Assembly (NCBI GenBank): GCA_001708385.1
Contig: CP012388.1
Location: 2,108,001-2,172,000 of the forward strand
Direction: 5' to 3'
Source: Flavobacterium psychrophilum
GTDB lineage: Bacteria; Bacteroidota; Bacteroidia; Flavobacteriales; Flavobacteriaceae
Length of the DNA: 64,000 nucleotides
Made by a program: the position numbers and the translations under genes. Every line of letters starts with the position of its first letter. The first letter of the stretch is position 1. The notes under the pieces were generated by a model. It saw only the letters and a program-made list of their open reading frames with translations. It had not been told where the DNA came from and ran no database searches. Shown piece after piece: positions 1 through 9,623 of the stretch.

Positions 1-1
1 A

Positions 2-394
2 AAGGCTTTATATCTTTCCGGCAGGAACCAGCTTATAGAAGAAGTGTTATCCTCATTATCCGAAGTTCCGGATCTGGCGAAAAATCCTGCGCTTAACAAA
101 CAGATAAAAACCTTAAAAGGACACCTTAAAACCGATGACGAATGGGACAGCTTTATTACCCATTTTGAAGAAGTGAATCACGGTTTTATAAATCAGCTAA
201 AAAATCTCCATCCATCGTTAACTGCAAACGATATACGTTTTATTTCATACATATACATGAACCTCAGTACTAAAGAAATTGCAGCTATGCTTAATATCAC
301 CGCCGAGGCATGCCGTAAACGAAAAGAACGCATTGCTACAAAGATGAATATTCCTGAAAATACCTCACTGTACGATTATTTGTCAATAATTTAA
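2..394 (+). CDS. LuxR-type HTH regulator, C-terminal fragment (5' truncated by window edge)
   Basis: The frame is open from the first bases, so the gene starts outside the window. A GTG at 44 is only an internal codon. About 130 C-terminal residues are visible. They align by eye with the ends of the three regulators at 11107-16646: a DEWDSF segment matches their DYWKQF, and an LTANDIRF...LSTKEIAAMLNIT stretch matches their LTKNDIEF...SNKEIASLLQIS. This is a LuxR/GerE-like helix-turn-helix, with recognition-helix residues around EACRKRKERIATKM. By analogy the missing part should hold TPRs and one membrane helix, but that cannot be seen here. It ends 151 bp before the giant T9SS gene and may regulate it (inference). 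Confidence 0.8.
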   Translation, partial: KALYLSGRNQLIEEVLSSLSEVPDLAKNPALNKQIKTLKGHLKTDDEWDSFITHFEEVNHGFINQLKNLHPSLTANDIRFISYIYMNLSTKEIAAMLNITAEACRKRKERIATKMNIPENTSLYDYLSII

Positions 395-416
395 TGTTAA
401 ATAACAGGCTAATTGA

Positions 417-465
417 ATTTTGTCACATTATTTATGCGTTTTAACTCATTTTGTCACATAATTTA
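417..465 (+). repeat. Two direct repeats upstream of T9SS gene, possible operator
   Basis: ATTTTGTCACATTATTTA (417-434) is repeated as ATTTTGTCACATAATTTA (448-465), with one difference in 18 and a 31-bp period, close to three helical turns. The pair lies about 80 bp before the start of the giant secreted-protein gene, immediately after an HTH regulator gene. Direct repeats on one face of the helix suggest a regulator binding site, but no binding protein is known. Confidence 0.4.
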
Positions 466-545
466 GTGCAATTTTAACATCGATATGTTGATTTTTTTTT
501 AGAAATTTAGCCTTTACAATAAACTAAACATACTAAATTAACTTT

Positions 546-3500
546 ATGAAGAAAATTACTTTAACTTTTCTTTTCTTTTTGTGTTGCCTTTTTGGCTATG
601 CACAGATGGAAGAAACATTTGAAGGTGCCACGTTTCCCCCGCCAGAATGGGGAGTGTACGACAACGGCATCGGAATCAATTTTTCTTGGACAAAAAATGG
701 ACAGAACAACACGGAGCAACCTGCTTATCAGGGTACGAACGCTGCATTTATTCAGCGTGAAGACGTTTTAACAGGAATGCCGGAAGACTGGCTTGTAACC
801 AAAAGGTTCACGGTACCTAATAACGGAAAAATTAGCTTTTACTCAAGGCTTACCATTGTTGGTGACCAGGGTGGCATTTACCAGGTAAAAATTTCTACTT
901 CGCCTGATCAGTCTTCACTGGCAGATTACACACTGATGCAGGAATGGACAGAATCACAGATTAACGGTGTACAACAGCGTGAATATGTGCTTAAAACACT
1001 AAACTTTGCTCCTGAATTTTACAACCAGGAAGTGTATGTAGCCTTTATAATGAAAGCTGATTTTGCTGACAGGTGGCTTATAGATAATGTAAGCGTAACA
1101 GAAAACTGTTTAGATCCTGCCAACTTAATTGCTGGAAACTTTACTACTACAAGTGCAGAGCTTAGCTGGGATAACCCAAGCCTTGCAACACAATGGGAGG
1201 TTGAAATTGTAGAAGAAAACGCTCCTTTTACAGGAACCGGTACACTTTACTCAGGAACTTTACCTTATGTACCAACATTAGAGGAAGATACAAGGTATAA
1301 GTATCAGGTAAGAGCAGTATGTCCACTTGGAGGAAAAAGCGAATGGATAGGTGCTGCAAGGTTTAAAACCAGCCGAAAAGGAGATATATGTACAGATCCT
1401 ATAGTTGTAAACACACTACCTTACAGTAATACTGATGATACAGCCGATGCTGCCAACAATTACAATGGCACTCCGGGTACAAACTGTGGCACATTCGAAT
1501 GGGGTTCTTACATAGAAGGTAATGATGTTATCTATCAATTTACACCTACAGAAGATCAGATTATTACAATTAAAGCATCAGGATTAACAAATCAATATTC
1601 TTCTATGTTTGTTTATACTTCTTGCGCTGACATAGGAACAAACTGTTTTGCATCTGATTTTAATGAATTTTCTTTAGAAAACCTGAGTATACCATTTTTA
1701 AATGTTACGGCAGGAACAACTTATTATATTCTATTCTCAACATCTTGGGATACAACTCCTTATTTCCTTACAATTCAGAGAGAATACTGTGATACTCCTG
1801 CATCATTGCAGGCTACAGGCCTAACTACAAGCAGCGCAAACCTGTCATGGACAGAAACAGGTACTGCAACATCATGGCAATATTCACTTGTACCTAAAGG
1901 AACAGGTTTACCGCAAGGTGCTGGCACTACAACAACAGCATTATCATATAATGCTACAACATTAACGGCAGGAACTCAATATGAATTCTATGTTCGTTCT
2001 AATTGTGGTGATGGCACATTTAGTAGCTGGTCTGATCCATTGTATTTTAACACACAATGTGATCCTCTTGGTACGCCATACACCCAAAACTTTAACTCAG
2101 ATTCTGCAACAGAGTTCTGCTGGAGCGTAGCCGACATAAATAATGACGGAAAGGTTTGGGATCTGAATACACAATGGACTACATCTGAGGGTGACCAAAG
2201 CGCAAGTTTTTTCACAGACGGTAGCGCAGATAATGACGATATGCTTATATCGCCTACATTAACTATTCAACCAAACTTAAGATTACGTTTTAGATACAGG
2301 ACAGATTCATGGAATGAAACAGCTTTTAAAGTAACACTTTCTACAACGGGTACAGACCCTGCAGATTTTACCACAGAGCTGCTTCCGCTTCAAGCGTATA
2401 GCCTGGGCGAGTTTAAGACAAGAATACTTGACCTTACTGCTTATGCAGGCCAGAATGTAAATATTGCTTGGCATGTACCACCCGGAGAAGACGGCAGTGG
2501 TAACGTTTATATAGATGATATAATTATTGAGCCATGGCCTGCTTGTGCTGAGCCTACGGAACTTACGGCTAGTAGCATTACTACAACAACAGCACTACTT
2601 GGGTGGGTTAAAGGCCACAACGAAACTGCCTGGCAGATTGGAATAAAGGAAACACCTGCTACAGGCGGTCCTGTTCCTCCGGTACAGGGAGATACGCTTC
2701 TAAACGTTTCAACAAACCCTTACACAGCAACAAACTTAGAACCTAATACAAGCTACACATATTATGTAAGAGCTTCGTGCGGTCCTAACAATGTAAGCCA
2801 ATGGGTAGGTCCGTTTACTTTCAGGACAGCATGTTTACCTTTCGCTGTACCATTCCAGGAAGGATTTAACTCAGATTCTGAAACAGAAAACTGCTGGAAA
2901 ATAGTTAACGCTAATAACGACTGGTCTGTATGGAATGTTAACTCTGGCTTCCCAACTTCTTTTGAAGGTGATGAGCATGCATCAATTTATGCAGGCCCGG
3001 AAAATATAAACGACTGGTTAATCTCTCCTGCCCTTATGCTTACAGGTAACGACAGGCTGAAATACCATTATGAAGTTGGAGACGGCGGTGGTAGATTTAG
3101 AGTAATGCTTTCTACAACCGGAACAGATATTGCCAACTTTACCGAAGTACTTGTACCTTCAGAAGTATATGACGACACAGACGGTTTCCTTAAAAAGATC
3201 GTATCGCTTGAAGCATATTCAGGCACTGTATATATTGCGTTTCATGCTGATCCGCCATCAGGAGGATATTCTAATATAAACATCGATAATTTTATAGTAG
3301 AACCTATCCCATCTTGTCCTGAGCCACTGGAACTTGCTATTGACAACTTAACGAAAACTTCGGTAGACGTAAGCTGGACTGCAGGTGGAGCAGAAACACA
3401 ATGGGAAATTTTTGTACAGCTACCGGGTCAGGGACTACCAACAGGCGCAGGAACACCTGCAACAAGTCCTTTCACTGTTACAGAATTAACAGACGGAACT

Positions 3501-6497
3501 CCACTTGAGTCGGGAACAACATACGAAGTGTATGTTAGAGCGATATGTAACCCTGGCGATGCCAGCGTTTGGAGTGATGTACTTAAATTTACAACTATAA
3601 TAAGCAACGACGAATGTGTTGATGCAATTACAGTTCCTGTAAATCTAACCGGAGATTGTATTCTATTCCGTGCAGCTACAACAATAGGCGCTACGATGTC
3701 TGCAGAAGAACAATGTAACGAATGGTCATCTGACGATGATGTTTGGTTTACATTTGAAGCACTATCGGACATCCACACTATTAACTTTAGAGGTTTACCT
3801 GAATTCGACTCTGTACAGTTTGCAGTATACGAAGGCGGTTGCGGCGCATTAACGCCAGTTATCTGTCCTAGCAGCAGCTATACAGGAACAGTATTAAGAA
3901 ACTTAACTGTAGGAGAAACGTATACGTTAAGAGTATTTAAATATGCGTTTGACGGGGGTAAAAATTTTGAAGTTTGTATAACAACGCCTGTTACCCCTAT
4001 TGCAGTAAGCTCTACAGACTACACTCCTGAGCAGTTGGTAAGGGAATTACTTATAGGATCGGAATGTGCACAAATAAGCAACATTACGTATTCTACAGGA
4101 ACAAACGTTGGAGGGCCTAACGGTATCGGATCATTCACTAAAAACGGATCTGATTTCCCTTTTGAGTCTGGAATAGTTTTAACTACAGGAGAAGCAACTC
4201 AGTCTCCGGGACCTAACCATGATAACCTGGGCGCAGGCGGAGAATTTGATTGGGCAGGAGACACTGAACTTGAAGACATAATCCTGGAGGGTACAGGTGT
4301 GCCTATGGATTCTCATAACGCAACTATACTTGAGTTCGATTTTATACCTCTGATAGATACCATGACTTTTGATTTCTTATTTGCATCAGAAGAGTATGGT
4401 CAGTACCAGTGTTTTTTCTCAGACTCATTTGCATTTATATTAACCGATTCACAGGGTGACAAGAAAAATCTTGCTGTACTTCCGAACACTGAAATACCGG
4501 TTTCGGTTGTTACAATTAGAGATGAGCTTTATAACGACGAATGTGATTCTCAAAATGTTGAATATTTTGATGTCTATAATGGTATCGTTGAAGGCGAAAA
4601 CTTCGGTGATAAGTCTGCGACAAACTATAATGGACAGACTGTTGTATTACAGGCAAAAGCTAACGTTATACCGGGTAACTCTTACCACATAAAAATGGTA
4701 ATTGCAGACAAAGGTGATAGCGGAGTTGACTCTGCTGTTTTCCTTGGGGCTGGTAGTTTCGATATCGGTGAAATGGATCTTGGAGCTGACTTATTAGTTT
4801 CAGAGGGTAACGCACTTTGTTCTGAAACCGAAACTACTCTTGTAAGTAACCTTGATGCTGAAGCATTTATTATCAAATGGTTTAAAGACAATGTAGAAAT
4901 ACCTGGTGAAACAGGATCATCTCTTGTAGTTTCAGAATCTGGATTATATACTATAGATGCTCAGCTTATTGGGTCGCTATGTAATGTAAACGATAGCATT
5001 AGAGTTGAGTACTTCCCTGATGTTGATGAAGATACAAATGCTCCTGAAAACCTGTCGGCTTGTAACGATGGTGGTAAAGCTACTTTTAACCTTGAGCTTA
5101 ACACTACAGCTATACTTGACGGACTTGACGCAGATGATTATACTGTAACATACCATACAAGTGAAGCAGACGCTGAAGCAGGAGCTAATGCTCTTCCACT
5201 TTCTTACGAAAACACATCAACTCCTCAAACTGTCTATGCAAGGATAGTTGAGGACGGTAACCCATGTTACGCTGTAAAATCGTTTACTCTTAGAGTAGAT
5301 GCTTTACCTGATTTTAGTATTGGAGAAGACTTTACTGCTTGTGAAGGCACAAATTCGACGATTGAAGTTAGCGCAGTTAACTTTGACGATACTGTTGCTA
5401 CGTATGCATGGACTAAAGATGGCGTAGCACTTACAAATGTTACAAAAAGTATTGTTGTGACAGAATCTGGAGTCTACGAAGTTACCGTAACTAACGGAAA
5501 CTGCGTTGCTACAAAAAGTGTTACTGCAACTATTCTACCAGCTCCTGTAGCAGATGCACCTGCAAATGCTGAAGCTTGCGATACTTACACATTGTTACCG
5601 CTAAGCGCAGGAAACAGGTACTTTACTGCAACAGGTGGCCCTGATGGAACAGGTACAGAAATTGCTGCCGGTTCGGCTATTACAACAACACAGACAATCT
5701 ATGTTTTTGCAGAAAGCCCTACTACACCGGATTGTACATCAGAGAACAGTTTTGTTGTTACAATTAATGCAACGCCTAAGTTTACTCTTAGTAATCCTGT
5801 TGTATGTTTAGCTGAAAATGGTGTAATTACTATTTCGCCGGAGAACTTTGAACTTAATGAGGCAACGTACGAATGGACGCTAAATGGCGTTACTGTTGGC
5901 ACAGGAAGCAGCATTGAAGGCACAGAATTTGGCACTTATGAAGTTACAATAACCATAGGAGATTGTACTACAACAAAATCTGCAACTATTACGCAGGATA
6001 CTAATGGTGTAGCATTATCAATTTCTGATGATTGCGACACTGGTATTTACCAAGTTACTGCAAGTGATGACGATGGTTCGTTTAACGTTGATACAGCTAC
6101 GTATGAATGGACAGGACCGGACGGATTTACTTCTACAGACCGTACAATTACACCTACTGTTCAGGGTATTTATACTGTAACAATAGTAACTGAGAACGGA
6201 TGTATTGGTGAAGATTCTTACCCTGTTACAAGTACTACTTGTAAAATACCACGTGGTGTTTCACCTAACAATGACGAGAAAAATGACACGTTTGACCTTA
6301 GCTCTCTTGATGTAAGGAAACTAGCCATATTTAACCGTTACGGACAGGAAGTTTACACCAAATCTAACTATAAGAACGAGTGGCATGGACAAGGCAAAGG
6401 CGGAAACGAATTGCCAACAGGTACTTATTTCTATATGATAGAACGCGAAAACGGTGAATCAGTAACCGGATGGGTGTATCTTAACAGAGAGGAATAA
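546..6497 (+). CDS. Giant secreted multidomain adhesin-like protein with T9SS type B sorting domain
   Basis: 1983 residues. A signal peptide (about 1-20, ending FGYAQ) is followed by alternating modules. Cleaved-adhesin/MAM-like domains lie at about 22-190, 505-665 and 762-920; the last two both open with a variant of FNSDSxTExCW. Fibronectin type III-like domains lie at about 190-275, 415-505, 666-760 and 923-1018. PPC-like segments lie at about 279-415 and 1020-1150. A choice-of-anchor L domain spans about 1157-1405, Ig/PKD-like repeats about 1406-1895, and a gliding-motility-associated (CHU_C, type B) C-terminal domain about 1899-1983, beginning at PRGVSPNNDEKNDTF and ending in GTYFYMIE...GWVYLNRE. 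Type B cargo crosses the outer membrane through the T9SS, often with a dedicated PorP/SprF partner, and one is encoded directly downstream. The role is probably adhesion or surface interaction; the ligand is unknown. Confidence 0.9.
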   Translation: MKKITLTFLFFLCCLFGYAQMEETFEGATFPPPEWGVYDNGIGINFSWTKNGQNNTEQPAYQGTNAAFIQREDVLTGMPEDWLVTKRFTVPNNGKISFYSRLTIVGDQGGIYQVKISTSPDQSSLADYTLMQEWTESQINGVQQREYVLKTLNFAPEFYNQEVYVAFIMKADFADRWLIDNVSVTENCLDPANLIAGNFTTTSAELSWDNPSLATQWEVEIVEENAPFTGTGTLYSGTLPYVPTLEEDTRYKYQVRAVCPLGGKSEWIGAARFKTSRKGDICTDPIVVNTLPYSNTDDTADAANNYNGTPGTNCGTFEWGSYIEGNDVIYQFTPTEDQIITIKASGLTNQYSSMFVYTSCADIGTNCFASDFNEFSLENLSIPFLNVTAGTTYYILFSTSWDTTPYFLTIQREYCDTPASLQATGLTTSSANLSWTETGTATSWQYSLVPKGTGLPQGAGTTTTALSYNATTLTAGTQYEFYVRSNCGDGTFSSWSDPLYFNTQCDPLGTPYTQNFNSDSATEFCWSVADINNDGKVWDLNTQWTTSEGDQSASFFTDGSADNDDMLISPTLTIQPNLRLRFRYRTDSWNETAFKVTLSTTGTDPADFTTELLPLQAYSLGEFKTRILDLTAYAGQNVNIAWHVPPGEDGSGNVYIDDIIIEPWPACAEPTELTASSITTTTALLGWVKGHNETAWQIGIKETPATGGPVPPVQGDTLLNVSTNPYTATNLEPNTSYTYYVRASCGPNNVSQWVGPFTFRTACLPFAVPFQEGFNSDSETENCWKIVNANNDWSVWNVNSGFPTSFEGDEHASIYAGPENINDWLISPALMLTGNDRLKYHYEVGDGGGRFRVMLSTTGTDIANFTEVLVPSEVYDDTDGFLKKIVSLEAYSGTVYIAFHADPPSGGYSNINIDNFIVEPIPSCPEPLELAIDNLTKTSVDVSWTAGGAETQWEIFVQLPGQGLPTGAGTPATSPFTVTELTDGTPLESGTTYEVYVRAICNPGDASVWSDVLKFTTIISNDECVDAITVPVNLTGDCILFRAATTIGATMSAEEQCNEWSSDDDVWFTFEALSDIHTINFRGLPEFDSVQFAVYEGGCGALTPVICPSSSYTGTVLRNLTVGETYTLRVFKYAFDGGKNFEVCITTPVTPIAVSSTDYTPEQLVRELLIGSECAQISNITYSTGTNVGGPNGIGSFTKNGSDFPFESGIVLTTGEATQSPGPNHDNLGAGGEFDWAGDTELEDIILEGTGVPMDSHNATILEFDFIPLIDTMTFDFLFASEEYGQYQCFFSDSFAFILTDSQGDKKNLAVLPNTEIPVSVVTIRDELYNDECDSQNVEYFDVYNGIVEGENFGDKSATNYNGQTVVLQAKANVIPGNSYHIKMVIADKGDSGVDSAVFLGAGSFDIGEMDLGADLLVSEGNALCSETETTLVSNLDAEAFIIKWFKDNVEIPGETGSSLVVSESGLYTIDAQLIGSLCNVNDSIRVEYFPDVDEDTNAPENLSACNDGGKATFNLELNTTAILDGLDADDYTVTYHTSEADAEAGANALPLSYENTSTPQTVYARIVEDGNPCYAVKSFTLRVDALPDFSIGEDFTACEGTNSTIEVSAVNFDDTVATYAWTKDGVALTNVTKSIVVTESGVYEVTVTNGNCVATKSVTATILPAPVADAPANAEACDTYTLLPLSAGNRYFTATGGPDGTGTEIAAGSAITTTQTIYVFAESPTTPDCTSENSFVVTINATPKFTLSNPVVCLAENGVITISPENFELNEATYEWTLNGVTVGTGSSIEGTEFGTYEVTITIGDCTTTKSATITQDTNGVALSISDDCDTGIYQVTASDDDGSFNVDTATYEWTGPDGFTSTDRTITPTVQGIYTVTIVTENGCIGEDSYPVTSTTCKIPRGVSPNNDEKNDTFDLSSLDVRKLAIFNRYGQEVYTKSNYKNEWHGQGKGGNELPTGTYFYMIERENGESVTGWVYLNREE

Positions 6498-6548
6498 TTA
6501 ATTTTTAAATACCGGATTAAACCTTTTGTGTTTAATCGAGTCTAAAAT

Positions 6549-6590
6549 AATGTTGCTGTTGCCTATTAGTAGGTAGCAGCAGCATTTTTT
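6549..6590 (+). terminator. Intrinsic terminator after the giant T9SS gene
   Basis: A 17-bp stem (6549-6565 with 6570-6586, including G-U pairs, loop TTAG) is followed by a T-run. It separates the large gene from the PorP/SprF gene, so read-through or a separate promoter is needed for the downstream pair. Confidence 0.75.
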
Positions 6591-6634
6591 ATTAAATATC
6601 CTATATCGCTAACTAAAACTAACTTAACTACCAA

Positions 6635-7570
6635 ATGAAGAAACTATACCTTGCAGCACTATTGGCGCTGGGCGGCCTTGCGGATGCTACTGCACAGCAG
6701 GATCCTCATTACACACAGTACATGTATAACATGAACGTGATTAACCCGGCATACGCCGGTAGTAAGGAAAACCTATCTTTCGGGTTATTATACCGTAAGC
6801 AGTGGGTTGACATTGAAGATTCACCCACTACGATGACCTTTTCAGGGAGCAGCCCTGTAGGTAAGAACGTAGGTTTGGGATTATCGGTTATCAATGACAA
6901 GATTGGTCCTGTAGAGGAGACCAATGCATACGCAGATTTCTCTTATACGCTAAACTTAGGTGGCGAGCACCGTTTGGCATTAGGATTAAAAGCGGGAGCT
7001 ACTTTTCACAAAGTAGGTTTATTTACAGACATTGGACGTGACAATGTACCGCAACCGGGCGACCCTGCCTTTAGCGAAGACATCAGCAGGACATACTTTA
7101 ACGTAGGTGCAGGTTTCTTTTACTACACCCAGAAGTATTATCTAGCGTTCTCGGTACCAAACATGCTTAAGAGCAAGCACCTTGATTACAGGGATGTTAA
7201 CGGTACAAAGCAATTCGGATCAGAGACATCACACTACTTCTTAACAGGAGGTTATGTATTCCAGTTGGGCGATAACCTAAAGATGAAACCATCATTCATG
7301 TTAAAATCATCATTTGATGTATCACCATCAGTAGACGGATCGTTAAACTTCTTATTCTTTGAGCGTTTTGAGATAGGGGCAACTTACAGGCTTGATGATA
7401 GTTTTGGAGGAATGGTAAACTTTGCCATTACACCAAACCTAAGGATAGGTTATGCGTATGACCACATTGTGTCAGACCTTAATGTAACTACGCCTGCATC
7501 ACACGAGGTAATATTACTGTTTGACCTGAACTTCCCTAAAAAAGTATCACGTTCACCACGTTATTTCTAA
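6635..7570 (+). CDS. PorP/SprF family T9SS outer-membrane protein
   Basis: 311 residues with a signal peptide (about 1-20, ending ATAQ) and the family signature QQDPHYTQYMYN followed by NPAYAG near the mature N-terminus. The rest is beta-rich, as expected for a barrel. PorP/SprF proteins sit in the outer membrane and are needed for secretion or anchoring of particular T9SS cargo; SprF for SprB in F. johnsoniae is the model. Lying directly after a type B cargo gene and 17 bp before an OmpA-family gene, it is probably the dedicated partner of the 1983-residue protein. It is not sprF itself on present evidence. Confidence 0.92.
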   Translation: MKKLYLAALLALGGLADATAQQDPHYTQYMYNMNVINPAYAGSKENLSFGLLYRKQWVDIEDSPTTMTFSGSSPVGKNVGLGLSVINDKIGPVEETNAYADFSYTLNLGGEHRLALGLKAGATFHKVGLFTDIGRDNVPQPGDPAFSEDISRTYFNVGAGFFYYTQKYYLAFSVPNMLKSKHLDYRDVNGTKQFGSETSHYFLTGGYVFQLGDNLKMKPSFMLKSSFDVSPSVDGSLNFLFFERFEIGATYRLDDSFGGMVNFAITPNLRIGYAYDHIVSDLNVTTPASHEVILLFDLNFPKKVSRSPRYF

Positions 7571-7587
7571 TAACCTAAGTTAGCAAC

Positions 7588-9459
7588 ATGAAAAAATTAT
7601 ATATTTCCTTAAGTCTGCTTATGGCTATGTCTGTAGCAGCACAAAATAAAGACACCGAATCGGCAGATAAACTGTTTGCTAAGTTTGAATACCTGGATGC
7701 CGCCAAAGCTTACGAAAAGCTGGCATCAAAAGGTAAAGATCCTTACGTATACAAACAAATTGCAGAAAGCTACTATAACCTTTTTAGCGCAAAAGAGGCT
7801 ACCAAATGGTACGCAAAACTTATAGAAGTTAAAAAAGACCAGGATGCCGAGACCTACTACCGTTATGCACAAATGCTAAAAGTAGAGGGCCGTTACGAAG
7901 AGGCCAATAAGCAAATGCAAAAATTTGCATCATTGGCGCCACAGGACCAAAGGGCAGTGTTGTTTAATCAGGATCCTGATTACCTGCCAAAACTTAAAAC
8001 GCAGACAAAGTTATATGACGAGAAGATTCTTGACATTAACGACGCTAAATATGCCGATTTTGGTGGTTTTGTGACAGATGACAATACGTTTTATTTTGCG
8101 AGTACACGTAATACAGCCAGAAGAACATATGGCAGGAACGAGGAACCGTACATGGATATTTACACATCTACATACAATACAAACGGCTCACTTAGCGAAC
8201 CTACTCCCCTTTCTGAACTTAATACAAAATGGCACGACGGGCCTGTATCTGTAACAGGCGACGGAAACACCATGTATTTTGCAAGCGAAAGTTTTAAAGA
8301 AGGTAGCTTTGAAAAAGAAACTCCGGGACAAAGAACAGGGCTTATTTACCTTTTTGTTGCTACAAAAGAAAATGGCAAATGGGGCAATGTCAGGGCTGTA
8401 CCTTTCAATGAAAAAAAATTCTCTACCGGTAACCCCTCTGTAACAAAAGATGGCAAAACACTTTATTTTGCATCGAACAGGCCGGGATCTACAGGAGGAA
8501 GTACTGATATCTGGAAAGTAGAAGTTTTGGGTAACAACAAATATGGTAAGCCTGAAAACCTTGGGAAAAAAGTAAATACAGAAGGCAGGGAAAACTTTCC
8601 GTACATAACAGACGACAATAAACTATTCTTTGCCTCTGAAGGCAGAAAAGGTTTTGGTGGTATGGATATCTTCCTGATAGACCTCAATAAGGGTACCGAA
8701 GCTATAAACGTTGGTCTTCCGGTAAACTCCCCTAAAGACGACTTTGCCTTTACGTTTAATAACAGCAAAAACATTGGTTTCTTTAGCAGCAACAAAGCAG
8801 GTAAAGACAACCTTTACCAAGCTACCCCTATTTGCGGCGTAGAAGCTGTTGTAACGGTTAAAGATGTAAAAACAGGCAAAGTACTGGCTAACGCTACTGT
8901 AGCAATTCTCGACGACAAAAACAACGTAATAGAAACCACTACTGCCGATGCTAATGGTGTAGCCACTTATAATGTAGATTGCGACAGGGCTTATGTTATA
9001 CAGGCATCTAAAGAAGGTTACCTGCAAAGTACCTTCCCGGTTGCAAAATCTAAAGAACGTATAGTAAATATCGCTGCCGATCTTGTTCCGGTTGAAACCC
9101 TTATTGTTGGCGATGTAGTTCAGCTTAAAGATATTTATTTTGAATACGACAAGAGTAATATAACACCTGAAGGCGCAGCAGAACTTGACAAACTCGTTCA
9201 GGTAATGAAAGCGAAGCCAAATATGGTAATTATGGCTAAAGCACATACCGATAACAGAGGAAGTGCCGAATATAACCTTGCCCTATCTGACCGCAGGGCG
9301 AAAGCAATGGCACAGTATGTAATTTCTAAAGGTATAGACAGCGCAAGGCTATCCGGACAGGGTTATGGCGAGAGCCAGCCGAAAGTAAAATGCGAAACTT
9401 GTACTGAAGAGCAGCATGCACAAAACAGAAGGATTGAATTCCTCATCGTTAAAAAATAA
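7588..9459 (+). CDS. OmpA-family protein with TPR, WD40-like propeller and CarboxypepD_reg-like domains
   Basis: 623 residues. A signal peptide (about 1-19) is followed by TPR-like helices at about 20-130, PD40/WD40-like blades at about 155-400 (repeats of the DGKTLYFASNRPGG type), a carboxypeptidase-regulatory-like beta sandwich at about 415-500, and an OmpA-like peptidoglycan-binding domain at about 508-623 (FEYDKSNIT, AHTDNRGSAEYNLALSDRRA, NRRIEF). This architecture is shared with T9SS-associated periplasmic proteins such as PorE, and regularly follows PorP/SprF-like genes in Bacteroidota. It probably anchors the secretion assembly or the secreted adhesin to peptidoglycan. It starts 17 bp after the SprF-like gene, so the two are cotranscribed. 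Confidence 0.9.
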   Translation: MKKLYISLSLLMAMSVAAQNKDTESADKLFAKFEYLDAAKAYEKLASKGKDPYVYKQIAESYYNLFSAKEATKWYAKLIEVKKDQDAETYYRYAQMLKVEGRYEEANKQMQKFASLAPQDQRAVLFNQDPDYLPKLKTQTKLYDEKILDINDAKYADFGGFVTDDNTFYFASTRNTARRTYGRNEEPYMDIYTSTYNTNGSLSEPTPLSELNTKWHDGPVSVTGDGNTMYFASESFKEGSFEKETPGQRTGLIYLFVATKENGKWGNVRAVPFNEKKFSTGNPSVTKDGKTLYFASNRPGSTGGSTDIWKVEVLGNNKYGKPENLGKKVNTEGRENFPYITDDNKLFFASEGRKGFGGMDIFLIDLNKGTEAINVGLPVNSPKDDFAFTFNNSKNIGFFSSNKAGKDNLYQATPICGVEAVVTVKDVKTGKVLANATVAILDDKNNVIETTTADANGVATYNVDCDRAYVIQASKEGYLQSTFPVAKSKERIVNIAADLVPVETLIVGDVVQLKDIYFEYDKSNITPEGAAELDKLVQVMKAKPNMVIMAKAHTDNRGSAEYNLALSDRRAKAMAQYVISKGIDSARLSGQGYGESQPKVKCETCTEEQHAQNRRIEFLIVKK

Positions 9460-9482
9460 TTCTGTTTAAAATGTTCAGCTAA

Positions 9483-9509
9483 AACCTCCCACTTCAGGGA
9501 GGTTTTTTT
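9483..9509 (+). terminator. Intrinsic terminator of the SprF/OmpA operon
   Basis: An 8-bp stem, AACCTCCC with GGGAGGTT, loop ACTTCA, runs into TTTTTTT. It lies 23 bp after the OmpA-family stop codon. Confidence 0.85.
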
Positions 9510-9594
9510 ATTTAAATAGTCTTGTAATGAAAAATAACTTAAAATGGTTTTAAAATTTATGAAAACCTTGTTTTACAATTTCATAACGCTTTAG

Positions 9595-9602
9595 TAATTT
9601 TG
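9595..9602 (+). promoter_or_regulatory. -7 box for the JmjC-like gene
   Basis: TAATTTTG matches the Bacteroidota -7 consensus TAnnTTTG. It would start transcription near 9608, just before the ATG at 9624. This argues against the upstream TTG at 9600 as translation start. No good TTG is seen at the right -33 spacing. Confidence 0.5.
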
Positions 9603-9623
9603 TTTTCGCTAAATATTTATCTG

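Noticed and set aside
8623..9246. 207-codon frame on the minus strand
   Set aside because: It lies wholly inside the OmpA-family gene. It is a by-product of that gene's codon use and has no domain signature.
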